From Sphaerochaetaceae bacterium (GTDB lineage: Bacteria > Spirochaetota > Spirochaetia > Sphaerochaetales > Sphaerochaetaceae), in NCBI GenBank assembly GCA_028702575.1, contig JAQVOO010000005.1, positions 1 through 34,147 on the forward strand: a DNA stretch of 34,147 nt, in the 5' to 3' direction. Every line of letters begins with the position of its first letter. The stretch's first letter is position 1. A model generated the notes under the pieces. That model was not told where the DNA came from. It did no database searches and saw only the letters and a program-made list of their open reading frames with translations. The translations under genes and the position numbers were made by a program. Of the stretch, positions 1 through 8,200 are shown piece by piece.

Positions 1-56
1 TCCTGTTGTCAGAACGTTTCGATTTTGTTAGTATGGGTCACATCGCTGTAGTATAA
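1..56 (+). CDS. possible 3' end of an upstream gene (partial)
   Basis: Reading frame 3 is open from the window edge to a TAA at 54-56 and gives a plausible C-terminal tail (about 17 residues, ending FDFVSMGHIAVV). It stops 14 bases before the valS ATG, just upstream of the valS Shine-Dalgarno, the spacing expected of an operon neighbour. The piece is too short to identify. The other two forward frames are also open for 30-50 bases, so this is a weak call. Confidence 0.25.
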   Translation, partial: LLSERFDFVSMGHIAVV

Positions 57-70
57 TCAGGAGGCCATCC

Positions 71-2722
71 ATGCATGCTGTTGAGCTCGAAAAATCCTAT
101 AATCCCAAAGATTTTGAAGATAGGATTTATGCTGATTGGAAAACCAATGGATGTTTTTTACCTAAAGAGGGAAAATCACCCTCGTTCACCATCGTTATGC
201 CTCCTCCCAATGTGACTGGTATTTTACATATGGGACATGCCTTAAACATCCTCTTACAAGATACCATCGTCCGTTATTGGCGCATGCATGGCCGTCCCAC
301 ACTCTGGGTGCCTGGTACTGACCACGCTGGTATTGCTACGCAGAACATCGTTGAACGTCAACTAGCAGCCAAAGGACTTACGAGACAAGAACTAGGACGT
401 GAGCGCTTTCTAGAAGAGACTTGGAAAGTAAAAGAGCGTCACCACGCAATTATCGCAAACCAATTGGAAAAGATTGGTTCTTCCTGCGACTGGTCTCGAG
501 AACGCTTTACTATGGATGAAGGGCTATCTCAAGCAGTACGCGAATCTTTTGTGACCTTGTATGAAAGAGGACTGATCTATAAAGGCAATTACTTAGTTAA
601 TTACTGCACCCACTGTGGCACAGCCCTAGCAGACGATGAAGTTGAGTATAAGAATTTACCAGGTAAACTGTATCAGGTTACCTACCCTTATGCCGAAGGC
701 GAGGGTTCTATCATGGTTGCTACCACCCGACCAGAAACTATGTTTGGAGACGTTGCTGTCGCAGTAAACCCTGAAGATGAACGTTATAAAGATTTACTTG
801 GGAAATCAGTTATTTTACCCTTAGCCAATAAACCAATCCCCATCATTGCTGACAGCTATGTCGATATGGAGTTTGGCACGGGTATGGTTAAGATCACTCC
901 TGCGCATGACCCCAATGACTGGGAAATAGGGCAACGACACAGTTTGGAAATTGTAAATATTCTAAACAGTGATGGCACCCTCAACGAGAATGTCCCAACT
1001 CCTTATCAAGCGATGGATGTTCTTAGTGCACGAGCTAAAGTTGTCGAAGACTTACAAGCCGGCGGCTATTTAGTCGGAGTGAAGGAACATAATCATGATG
1101 TGGGACACTGTTATCGGTGTTCTTCAGTTATTGAACCTTACCTCTCTGAGCAGTGGTTTGTGGCGATGCGTGGTATGGCAGATAAAGCCTTAGCAGCTTG
1201 GCGAAATGGTGAAATTTCTTTTTATGCTAAACGTTGGGAGAATACTTATAACCATTGGTTAGAAAATATTCGGCCTTGGTGTATCAGCCGCCAGTTGTGG
1301 TGGGGCCACCGCATTCCAGTTTGGTATTGTTCAGACTGCAACCATATGATGGTAGAGCGCAATGACCCTACCCACTGCACGCAGTGTGGAAGTTCACATA
1401 TAGTCCAAGAAACTGACGTCTTAGATACTTGGTTTAGTTCTTGGCTCTGGCCATTTAGTACCTTAGGTTGGCCGCAAGAAACGGATGATCTCAAAAACTT
1501 TTTCCCCACCAGCACCCTCGTTACCGGCTACGATATTATTTTCTTCTGGGTTTCCCGCATGATCATGGCCTCTTTAGAGTTTTTAGGAGAAGTCCCCTTT
1601 AAAGATATTTATATTACCGGCCTAGTGCGTGACAAGCAGGGACGCAAGATGTCTAAATCATTAGGCAACGGTATTGATCCACTTGAGGTAGTTGATCTCT
1701 ATGGGGCCGATGCCATGAAATTTACCCTTTGCTACATGGCAGCCCAAGGACAAGATCTGTTAATCGATATGGAATCTTTTAAGTTAGGCTCCCGCTTTGC
1801 TAACAAGATGTGGAATGCGACACGTTTTCTTCTCATGAATCTAGAGGGACGTGAATTAATCCCACTCAAAGAACAAGATTTTACGGTTATGGATCAATGG
1901 ATGTACCATCAAATTAATGAAGCAACTGCTAAAATTGCTACCGCAATCGAAAGTTATCGCTTCAACGATGCAACGCAAGTAATCTACGATCTCTTTTGGA
2001 GCGATTTTTGTGATTGGTACGTAGAAGCTACCAAGCATGCCCTAGCAACTAAAAGTGCGAGCGAGATAAATCGCCAAGTAAGTGTCATGCTCGACCTATT
2101 AGCACAACTTATGCGTCTAATGCACCCCTTTGTTTCATTTATCACAGAAGAAATCTATAGTAAGTTGCCCAACACTGAAGGGCGAGTGATCGATAGCGAA
2201 TACCCAGTGTATTGTGAAGAAAAACGCTTTGATAGCGCAAAAACCACAGTTGACGCCATGCAAGAATTGGTCCATGGGGTGAGAACATTACGCAGTGAAT
2301 TACGAATTACAAACGATCGAAAATTAGCGGTAGTATTCCGTCCTGATGTTTCATTTCTGGCTACCGATTTTGTCAAAGAGCACGTTGATCTTATCTCCAC
2401 TTTTATAGGAGCTTCCGAATTAATTGTCGACACCGCGCATACCGCCGCTATTGATACAGCAGTCCCCATAGCCGGACCAGGATATGAAGCTTTTGTATTT
2501 GTTCGTGATGCCCTGGATGTTGCTACCGAGATAAAAAAAATTGAGACAGATCTGGCTCGTACTGAAAAGTCACTAGAAGGGACTTTGAAGAAACTTGCCA
2601 ATCCTCAATTCTTAGGGAATGCCAAACCAGAAGCAATTGAAAAAGAGCGTGGCAAACAAGCTGAGTTTGAAGAGAAGATAGAGAAAGGACGCAAACATCT
2701 GACCCTATTAGAGTCACTTTGA
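71..2722 (+). CDS. valS: valyl-tRNA synthetase
   Basis: Charges tRNA-Val with valine in the cytoplasm; a class I aminoacyl-tRNA synthetase with an editing domain. The 883 residues match the usual ValRS length. The HIGH-type motif reads HMGH at residues 53-56 within PPPNVTGILHMGHALN, and the KMSKS motif appears in GRKMSKSLGNG (bases 1640-1675). Cys pairs (YCTHCG, CYRC, YCSDC and HCTQC) mark the zinc-binding insertions common in ValRS, and the C-terminus is a Lys/Glu-rich coiled-coil arm (EIKKIETDLARTEKSLEGTL). AGGAGG at 59-64 sits six bases before the ATG, fixing the start. The gene ends facing a leftward small gene, with a hairpin between them. No frameshift or missing motif was seen. Confidence 0.97.
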   Translation: MHAVELEKSYNPKDFEDRIYADWKTNGCFLPKEGKSPSFTIVMPPPNVTGILHMGHALNILLQDTIVRYWRMHGRPTLWVPGTDHAGIATQNIVERQLAAKGLTRQELGRERFLEETWKVKERHHAIIANQLEKIGSSCDWSRERFTMDEGLSQAVRESFVTLYERGLIYKGNYLVNYCTHCGTALADDEVEYKNLPGKLYQVTYPYAEGEGSIMVATTRPETMFGDVAVAVNPEDERYKDLLGKSVILPLANKPIPIIADSYVDMEFGTGMVKITPAHDPNDWEIGQRHSLEIVNILNSDGTLNENVPTPYQAMDVLSARAKVVEDLQAGGYLVGVKEHNHDVGHCYRCSSVIEPYLSEQWFVAMRGMADKALAAWRNGEISFYAKRWENTYNHWLENIRPWCISRQLWWGHRIPVWYCSDCNHMMVERNDPTHCTQCGSSHIVQETDVLDTWFSSWLWPFSTLGWPQETDDLKNFFPTSTLVTGYDIIFFWVSRMIMASLEFLGEVPFKDIYITGLVRDKQGRKMSKSLGNGIDPLEVVDLYGADAMKFTLCYMAAQGQDLLIDMESFKLGSRFANKMWNATRFLLMNLEGRELIPLKEQDFTVMDQWMYHQINEATAKIATAIESYRFNDATQVIYDLFWSDFCDWYVEATKHALATKSASEINRQVSVMLDLLAQLMRLMHPFVSFITEEIYSKLPNTEGRVIDSEYPVYCEEKRFDSAKTTVDAMQELVHGVRTLRSELRITNDRKLAVVFRPDVSFLATDFVKEHVDLISTFIGASELIVDTAHTAAIDTAVPIAGPGYEAFVFVRDALDVATEIKKIETDLARTEKSLEGTLKKLANPQFLGNAKPEAIEKERGKQAEFEEKIEKGRKHLTLLESL

Positions 2723-2740
2723 ATTCACGCCTAAAGAAAC

Positions 2741-2766
2741 AGGCCAATCAGTATATTGATTGGCCT
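2741..2766. terminator. hairpin between convergent genes, probably bidirectional
   Basis: A perfect 10-bp stem, AGGCCAATCA (2741-2750) with TGATTGGCCT (2757-2766), and a 6-base loop. It lies 18 bases past the valS stop and 27 bases past the stop of the leftward small gene. The T-tail is better on the minus side (GTTTCTTTAG) than on the plus side (GCTTAGC), so it may serve the leftward gene best. Confidence 0.75.
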
Positions 2767-2793
2767 GCTTAGCATCTAAGTAACATGAACTCA

Positions 2794-2970
2794 TCAGATC
2801 TCGTTTTTCTCTTCTTGAATCTCTTTGCGCCTTTCTTTAGCAAGTTTTCCCATCTCGCCAAGAGCCTTCCTAGCCCTTGCGGCAGATGCTTTAATCCCTT
2901 TTTCAGTGAATTTCTGGTTTTCTGCGATGTAAGCTTCATACTGAGCTACGATTTGCTCATGAATTGTCAT
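2794..2970 (-). CDS. small histone H1/Hc1-like basic protein (58 aa)
   Basis: A 58-residue protein on the minus strand, starting MTIHEQIVAQYEAY and ending EEKNEI. A near-perfect AGGAGG (2983-2978) stands seven bases before the ATG, and a hairpin follows the stop. The core ASAARARKALGEMGKLAKER resembles the histone H1-like (Hc1-type) small proteins of Bacteroidetes, Chlamydia and some spirochaetes, where a GxRARKA..E..KL pattern is typical. Known family members bind DNA and help compact the nucleoid; that role is inferred here. The protein is helical and highly charged (Lys, Arg, Glu), without the long Lys/Ala/Pro tail of chlamydial Hc1. It has its own likely promoter and terminator, so it is probably monocistronic. 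It is easily missed because it is short and lies opposite another open frame. Confidence 0.8.
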   Translation of the reverse strand: MTIHEQIVAQYEAYIAENQKFTEKGIKASAARARKALGEMGKLAKERRKEIQEEKNEI

Positions 2971-2999
2971 TGGCTAGCCTCCTAATAAATCTTAAGATA

Positions 3000-3027
3000 A
3001 TACTACCATATTTAGCTCAAAAAACAA
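3000..3027 (-). promoter_or_regulatory. candidate promoter of the histone H1-like gene
   Basis: On the minus strand, TTGTTT (3027-3022) is followed after 16 bases by TAGTAT (3005-3000), which is preceded by TGG to make an extended -10 element. The start of transcription would fall about 22 bases before the ATG, leaving room for the ribosome site. The -35 box overlaps the terminator of the upstream U32 gene. Based on pattern only. Confidence 0.4.
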
Positions 3028-3047
3028 CAAATTTTCGTGGTTTGTTG
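3019..3047 (-). terminator. terminator after the U32 gene
   Basis: On the minus strand, CAACAAA (3047-3041), a nine-base loop and TTTGTTG (3031-3025) are followed directly by six T residues (3024-3019). The stem is AT-rich and so modest, but it is placed 23 bases after the U32 stop and has a good U-tract. Confidence 0.5.
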
Positions 3048-3069
3048 AGAAAAAGAGTAAATTATAGCG

Positions 3070-4311
3070 TTATTTCAGCTTTTGTCGGATAATAAAACCT
3101 TTTGAAATCGGCTTATCGGTCCGTAATAGTACCTTTTGATGATGATTCGCAACCTCTACAGAATTGCCATCACTATCTTCTAAAGTAAAAGAATCGTCTT
3201 CAATACTCAAAATGGCCGGACCTATATATTCAACGGTTTTACCAACTTCTATTTTATTCTTTAAATGTAAAGCAAAGAGCTGTGGCCCCATTTCTTCGCC
3301 AATAGTCCCAATTAATAGATAATCTCTGATATAACTTACCTCAGTAGGGTTAGCAATCTGCTCTGTATTAAAGAAAAACCCGGTGGAAAATTCTCGGTGG
3401 CTGACTCGAAATAATTCATCTCGATAGAGCTTCCAGTCAGAAGCTGAAGCCTTTCCTTCTAAAGCATCTAGAGCTTTACGATAAGCACGACTGACTGTTG
3501 CCACATAATAGAGCGATTTCATTCGCCCCTCAATTTTAACAGAATCGACACCTGCTTCCCGCAATTGAGCCAAATGATCGATCATACACAAATCTTTAGA
3601 AGAGAGGATTGTGGTATAGCCATCGCCCTCAAACACTGGATAGTATTCTCCAGGGCGAGATTCTTCCTCCAAAGCCAATTCTCCACCAACTAGGGGAGTA
3701 TCCGCTCTTTGAGTCAGCCGATACGACCAGCGGCACGTGTGGGCACAATCGCCTTGATTGGCACTACGTCCCGTCAGGAAGGCACTCAAAAAACAGCGCC
3801 CAGAATAGGCCATGCACATCGCACCATGAACAAACGTCTCTATTTCCATCTCCGGAACGGCCTGCTTGATGCGATCAATATCTACTAAAGAGGCTTCCCT
3901 GCCTAAAATAATTCTAGAAAAGCCAAATTCTTGATAAGCTTTGACTGCCTCACTATTGAGGCAGTTAGCTTGTGTACTGAGGTGTAAAGCTCGTGTATCA
4001 CCAAAGTAGTTACGCAATAAAAGTGCCGCCCCCAGATCGCTGACAATACATGCATCGAAAGGGTAGGCTTTAATTGTTGCGAGACGATCTGAGAGAAGGG
4101 CCAGATCATCTTCATGTAAATAACTGTTTAACGCCGCATAAAGTTTCTTAGTTCCCTTAATCTGCGTTAGTTCAGCGATATCGGCATCGGTAATATTTCC
4201 TGCGCGTGTGCGCAGAGAAAAATCCTGCATACCGATATAAGCTGCATCGGCGCCATAGGTATAGGCGTAACTAAGTTTTTCTAACGTTCCAGCAGGGCTT
4301 AAAAGTTCCAT
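3070..4311 (-). CDS. U32 family peptidase-like protein (TrhP/YegQ-type)
   Basis: 413 residues with the U32 signature: ETFVHGAMCMAYSGRC around residues 158-173, followed by GDCAHTC. The four cysteines (166, 173, 189, 193) match the Fe-S-binding set of TrhP/RlhA, which hydroxylate RNA using prephenate-derived chemistry. TrhP makes 5-hydroxyuridine at tRNA wobble position 34. The N-terminal MELLSPAG and the YIGMQDFSLR region fit this group, and a small C-terminal beta domain covers about residues 330-413. The call to TrhP rather than another U32 branch is by resemblance only. It starts 12 bases after the lon stop, with AAGG overlapping that stop as a modest ribosome site, so it is the second gene of a lon operon. 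Confidence 0.85.
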   Translation of the reverse strand: MELLSPAGTLEKLSYAYTYGADAAYIGMQDFSLRTRAGNITDADIAELTQIKGTKKLYAALNSYLHEDDLALLSDRLATIKAYPFDACIVSDLGAALLLRNYFGDTRALHLSTQANCLNSEAVKAYQEFGFSRIILGREASLVDIDRIKQAVPEMEIETFVHGAMCMAYSGRCFLSAFLTGRSANQGDCAHTCRWSYRLTQRADTPLVGGELALEEESRPGEYYPVFEGDGYTTILSSKDLCMIDHLAQLREAGVDSVKIEGRMKSLYYVATVSRAYRKALDALEGKASASDWKLYRDELFRVSHREFSTGFFFNTEQIANPTEVSYIRDYLLIGTIGEEMGPQLFALHLKNKIEVGKTVEYIGPAILSIEDDSFTLEDSDGNSVEVANHHQKVLLRTDKPISKGFIIRQKLK

Positions 4312-4323
4312 CTTTAATCAACC

Positions 4324-6681
4324 TTAAGCTTTTGCATCAAGATCGAACACATGGGAAAGAACTTCATCAAAGGTTGCTACTGGGTGGAACGTGATGCCAG
4401 TTTTTATCTCATCATCTAATTCATCTAAATCACGTTTGTTAAACTTAGGAATCAGAATCGTCTCAATCTTATTGCGTCGGGCTGCTAAAACCTTCTCCTT
4501 CAGCCCGCCAATAGGCATGACCTTACCCACCAGATCGAGCTCTCCCGTCATAGCCAGGTTTTCTTTAATGATTTTCTCCGTTGCTAGGGAATAGAACGCT
4601 GTTGCCATAGTAACTCCAGCCGAAGGCCCGTCCTTGGGAGTTGCTCCTTCTGGAACGTGCATATGGATCGCATGGGTTTCAAACCAAGATTGTTCAATTC
4701 CATGTTTTGCGGCAATAGATTTAAGGTGGGTTAGAGCAATGTTGGCCGATTCTTGCATAACTTCACCCAATTTACCGGTTAATTTCAATTCTCCTTTACC
4801 AGGGTATGCTACAGCTTCAATAATGAGCGTATCACCACCCATACTCGTCCAAGCCAAGCCCACCGCCATACCTGGATGATCGGCTCGCAAGATTTCATCT
4901 TCACGGAAAATTGGTTGACCAAGGTACTGCACCATCTTTTCACGGTTGATTCGAATCGGCAAGGCGGGAGAGTCTTCTAAGATCTCACGAGCTGCCTTAC
5001 GGTGAATTTTATCGAGCGACTTCTCATAATTACGCACACCAGCCTCTCGCGCATACGATTCAGCAATTTCTTGTAAAATTGCGGAAGTATAGGAGATCTC
5101 TTTGCGATTAAGTCCATGCTTTTTCAAACTCTTAGGAACCAAATATTTTTTACCGATCGCTAACTTCTCTTGCGTTGTATACCCAGCAATATAGATAACT
5201 TCCATCCGGTCGAGCAAAGGCCGTGGAATGGATTCTAACGTATTAGCGGTAACAATAAAGAGAATCTGGGAGATATCAAACGGGAGATCGAGATAATGAT
5301 CACGGAACTCCTTATTCTGTTCTGGATCGAGGACCTCTAATAAAGCCGAGGCTGGATCGCCTTGGAAAGAGACTCCCATCTTATCTATCTCATCAATTAA
5401 GAAAACGGGGTTCTTTGTTTTTACGGTTTTTAAACCCTGAATAATTTTACCCGGCATAGCGCCAATATAGGTACGACGGTGTCCCTTAATCTCAGCTTCA
5501 TCGCGCATACCACCAACACTAAAGCGATAGTATTCTTTTTTAAGAGCTCTAGCGACAGATCTTCCCACTGAAGTTTTACCAACACCAGGGGGGCCTACTA
5601 AACAAATAATCGAACCCTTGGTATCATTTTTCTTTTTCCTAACCGCTAAATATTCAAGAATGCGATCTTTTACATCTTTTAGACCGTAGTGATCACGTTC
5701 AAGAATTTTGCTAGCTGCTGCTAATGAGAAGTTCTCAGGTTTGGGGTCCTTCCAGGGAAGGGCCGCAATAGTTTCCAAATAGGTGCGTGTAATGGAATAA
5801 TCGGGGCTATTGGGATCGAGAGATTGAAATTTTTCGAGTTCATTCTGAACCGCCTCACCAACTTCGCCCTCTAATTCCAATGCTGCAATTTGTTTGCTCA
5901 ATTTATTGAAAACAGCACTTCGAGGATCCGTAGTTAACCCTAATTCCTGCTGAATATGTTTGAGCTCTTCACGCAAGAAGTATTCACGTTGATTTTTTTC
6001 AAGTTTGCTGTTGACGCGCTTTTGAATCTGTTCCTGCATAGCCAACACTTGCTGCTCTTTCTTAATAAAGACCAAGACGCGCTCCATACGACGTCGGACG
6101 TTAAGAGTCTCTAGGATCCGTTGTTGTTGCCTGCGGTCAATGTTAATAATGCTGGCTATGAAATCAGCCATCTTACCCGATTGGTCTATGTTGACCATAT
6201 TCAAACGCATCTCTTCGGTGAATAGCGGATTACCTTTCGATAATTTCTTGGTTTCAGTAATGAGCTGCCTAGTCCAAGCCTTTAATTCGGTTGGGTTATC
6301 TTCAATATCATTTAGATAATCGACTTCAGCAATAATATATTTACCACTGGTGTGAAAATCTTTCACTTGAAACCGTTTAACGGTTGAAATGAATATATTC
6401 ATTCCACCATCCGGTAATTTAATCCGCTTAATAATCTTCGCGATAGTTCCCACCCGATAGAGGTTATCTGCCTCATATTCGGTTTTATTTTCATCCTTAA
6501 CCAATAATAGCCCCAGATCTCCACCATGAGCCATAGCTTGGGTTACTATTTCTATATCTTCTCTGCTTTCTATCACCAACGGGGTGAAGAGTCCTGGAAA
6601 TATTGGATTTCCAACCAGAGGTAGTACGAAAAGATTACGGGGCAGTGTTTGTTCGACGGGCATCAATTCCTGTTCTGCCAT
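4324..6681 (-). CDS. lon: ATP-dependent protease Lon
   Basis: Cytoplasmic serine protease that degrades damaged and regulatory proteins. At 785 residues it has the full bacterial layout: N-terminal substrate-binding domain (about 15-210), coiled coil (210-260), AAA+ module with Walker A GPPGVGKT (363-370) and Walker B FLIDE (427-431), and C-terminal protease. The catalytic Ser687 lies in PKDGPSAG and Lys730 in GGLKEKVLAA; their 43-residue spacing equals that of E. coli Lon (679/722). The start is the ATG at 6681, five or six bases after TGGAGGA; an ATG 33 bases upstream lacks such a site. A small dyad (CACGC/GCGTG, 6707-6719) lies just upstream of the ribosome site; no CIRCE heat-shock operator was seen. 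The U32 gene follows as a likely operon partner. Confidence 0.96.
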   Translation of the reverse strand: MAEQELMPVEQTLPRNLFVLPLVGNPIFPGLFTPLVIESREDIEIVTQAMAHGGDLGLLLVKDENKTEYEADNLYRVGTIAKIIKRIKLPDGGMNIFISTVKRFQVKDFHTSGKYIIAEVDYLNDIEDNPTELKAWTRQLITETKKLSKGNPLFTEEMRLNMVNIDQSGKMADFIASIINIDRRQQQRILETLNVRRRMERVLVFIKKEQQVLAMQEQIQKRVNSKLEKNQREYFLREELKHIQQELGLTTDPRSAVFNKLSKQIAALELEGEVGEAVQNELEKFQSLDPNSPDYSITRTYLETIAALPWKDPKPENFSLAAASKILERDHYGLKDVKDRILEYLAVRKKKNDTKGSIICLVGPPGVGKTSVGRSVARALKKEYYRFSVGGMRDEAEIKGHRRTYIGAMPGKIIQGLKTVKTKNPVFLIDEIDKMGVSFQGDPASALLEVLDPEQNKEFRDHYLDLPFDISQILFIVTANTLESIPRPLLDRMEVIYIAGYTTQEKLAIGKKYLVPKSLKKHGLNRKEISYTSAILQEIAESYAREAGVRNYEKSLDKIHRKAAREILEDSPALPIRINREKMVQYLGQPIFREDEILRADHPGMAVGLAWTSMGGDTLIIEAVAYPGKGELKLTGKLGEVMQESANIALTHLKSIAAKHGIEQSWFETHAIHMHVPEGATPKDGPSAGVTMATAFYSLATEKIIKENLAMTGELDLVGKVMPIGGLKEKVLAARRNKIETILIPKFNKRDLDELDDEIKTGITFHPVATFDEVLSHVFDLDAKA

Positions 6682-6770
6682 TAAAAATCCTCCACAAATA
6701 ATGATCCACGCCAAGCGTGTGTATATAATGTACTAAAAGATAGGCGAGGGGTGAAGTTGTTTTCGGCCAA

Positions 6771-7478
6771 CTATTGAGATAAAAGGGGAGTAAGAGCTTT
6801 TGCAATAGCTTTGGCACCAATACTGTTTGGATGAATGCCATCAATAGTGACAATTAAATTGCGTTGTCGCGAAATTTCTGCTGCTTTATCTTCATCATCG
6901 CCGATATAAGCAGCATCAGATGCAAAATTGCTCACGTCATTGATAAAATAGACATTTTGAGTATGCTTTTCCTTTTCTTGCATTATAAGAGCTTCTAGTG
7001 GGGAAGCAATATCACACCAGAGCGCTCCAGCACTATGGGAAACTAAGGATTCTAAGAGCTCGTTTCTTTGCCGCCTTCTTTCATTTAACTCGGAACTCAG
7101 ATCTTCTCCAATAATGGGCAATGAACAGATTATAAGGGGGATGGTCGGATGTGCTTGCTCAATTGCAAAAAGCATGTCAGAAAAAATGCCAGCAAATTCA
7201 TCATCATGAGCATAGGGTGGAGTTTTAGCATTGATTAAGTGTTTCGCTTGTGGCCGAAAAGTAAGGAGCAGGTCATTAGCTCCTCCTTGAATAACCACTG
7301 TAGGCTCTTCTACGCTTCTTTTTGTCGTCAGAAACCGCTTAGATCGGGAAGCTACTCCAACCCACGTATCACCCTCAATTCCCCGGGCTGTGACAGGGAA
7401 GGGGAGGTAGCGACTATAGGCAATCCCAATACGGCCTGCGGTAAGGCTATCTCCAAACAAAACGATAGGTTTCTTCAT
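6771..7478 (-). CDS. SGNH/GDSL-type hydrolase
   Basis: 235 residues with the blocks of the SGNH superfamily: GDSL with nucleophile Ser11, the oxyanion Gly-Asn in GGAND (Asn68), and the C-terminal DGIHPN with Asp213 and His216. These enzymes are esterases, lipases or acyl-/acetylhydrolases; the substrate cannot be read from the sequence. There is no signal peptide, so the enzyme is probably cytoplasmic. Its ATG overlaps the stop of the upstream transporter gene by four bases (ATGA), so the two are translationally coupled. It ends about 90 bases before lon, and read-through into lon is possible since only a weak GTTG/CAAC dyad follows its stop. Confidence 0.88.
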   Translation of the reverse strand: MKKPIVLFGDSLTAGRIGIAYSRYLPFPVTARGIEGDTWVGVASRSKRFLTTKRSVEEPTVVIQGGANDLLLTFRPQAKHLINAKTPPYAHDDEFAGIFSDMLFAIEQAHPTIPLIICSLPIIGEDLSSELNERRRQRNELLESLVSHSAGALWCDIASPLEALIMQEKEKHTQNVYFINDVSNFASDAAYIGDDEDKAAEISRQRNLIVTIDGIHPNSIGAKAIAKALTPLLSQ

Positions 7479-8128
7479 GACACTACTGGGGCTTTTTTAG
7501 TCTCTTCTTTGCGGAGCCACCAAACCCCTAGATAACACAAAGGGGTATCGATGAAGGCAAACAGCACCTTAAAGGCCCAATAAGGGATTATTAAACTCCA
7601 AATGAATGCAAAAGTGTACTGACTAGTCATACGGAAGAAGGCAATAAACATAAATATGGTGGTATCAAATAGCTGACTCACAATAGTACTGACATTGTTA
7701 CGAATCCAGAGGTGTTTCTCTTTGGTAAGGCGCTTTATTAAGGAGAATGTAAACACATCAATATGTTGGGCGATGAAGAAGGAACAAAGACTAGCAAAAG
7801 TCATCCGCATACTCGAACCAAATATGGCGGCATACGAATCTTGTAAACCCCAAGTTGCATTTGGGGGTAATATGATACACACCCCAATCATAATAAACAT
7901 AAAGACAAGCATCATAGTTGAGAGATTGACAAACTGAGCCGAAGTTTTACGTCCATACACCTCCCCTATAATATCGGTAATAAGAAATAAAATAGGCATG
8001 AAAAACACTCCTACTGAAGCGCGGACAGTGCCTAATGTAGTAATTTTAGAACCCAATGTATTCACTAATACCATTGAGGTTAGATAGAGTGCAAATAAGA
8101 ATAATTTTTTCTGATCTCGACTTAACAT
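7475..8128 (-). CDS. queuosine precursor transporter (YhhQ/QPTR family)
   Basis: 217 residues, strongly hydrophobic, with about six membrane segments. It matches the PF02592 (formerly DUF165) pattern in NTLGSKITTLG near residues 23-33, FFMPILFLITDIIGEVYGRK around 42-61, and the ISQ..D..IF-like segment VSQLFDTTIFMFIAF. E. coli YhhQ of this family imports queuosine precursors (preQ0/preQ1); some homologues salvage queuine. This suggests the cell imports a precursor for the G34 tRNA modification. GGAGG stands four bases before the ATG. Its stop overlaps the start of the SGNH gene by four bases. Confidence 0.88.
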   Translation of the reverse strand: MLSRDQKKLFLFALYLTSMVLVNTLGSKITTLGTVRASVGVFFMPILFLITDIIGEVYGRKTSAQFVNLSTMMLVFMFIMIGVCIILPPNATWGLQDSYAAIFGSSMRMTFASLCSFFIAQHIDVFTFSLIKRLTKEKHLWIRNNVSTIVSQLFDTTIFMFIAFFRMTSQYTFAFIWSLIIPYWAFKVLFAFIDTPLCYLGVWWLRKEETKKAPVVS

Positions 8129-8142
8129 GCTACCTCCAGAAT

Positions 8143-8188
8143 CTTACCAGTTCGTCATGACAATAGCGAAATTTTGTCGTTTGGTAAA
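8143..8188 (-). repeat. two-part inverted repeat in the leader of the transporter gene
   Basis: An outer pair TTACCA (8144-8149) with TGGTAA (8182-8187) encloses an inner pair GACAA (8159-8163) with TTGTC (8174-8178). It lies between the GH3 stop and the ribosome site of the queuosine-precursor transporter, so it could form a leader structure or operator. No preQ1 riboswitch consensus was recognised, and there is no T-tract for termination. Confidence 0.35.
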
Positions 8189-8200
8189 GCAGGGTTCTCT

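Noticed and set aside
25-57. TATAAT at 52-57 as a valS promoter
   Set aside because: The nearest -35-like TTGTTA is 21 bases away, and the start point would fall inside the valS ribosome site.
2155-2601. 148-codon minus-strand open frame inside valS
   Set aside because: It lies opposite conserved valS sequence, has no ribosome site and resembles no protein; it is a shadow frame.
2785-2985. 66-codon plus-strand open frame after valS
   Set aside because: It lacks a ribosome site and is the complement of the leftward histone H1-like gene, which has good signals.
6707-6719. CIRCE-type heat-shock operator before lon
   Set aside because: The dyad is only five bases per arm with a three-base loop, unlike the TTAGCACTC-N9-GAGTGCTAA element.
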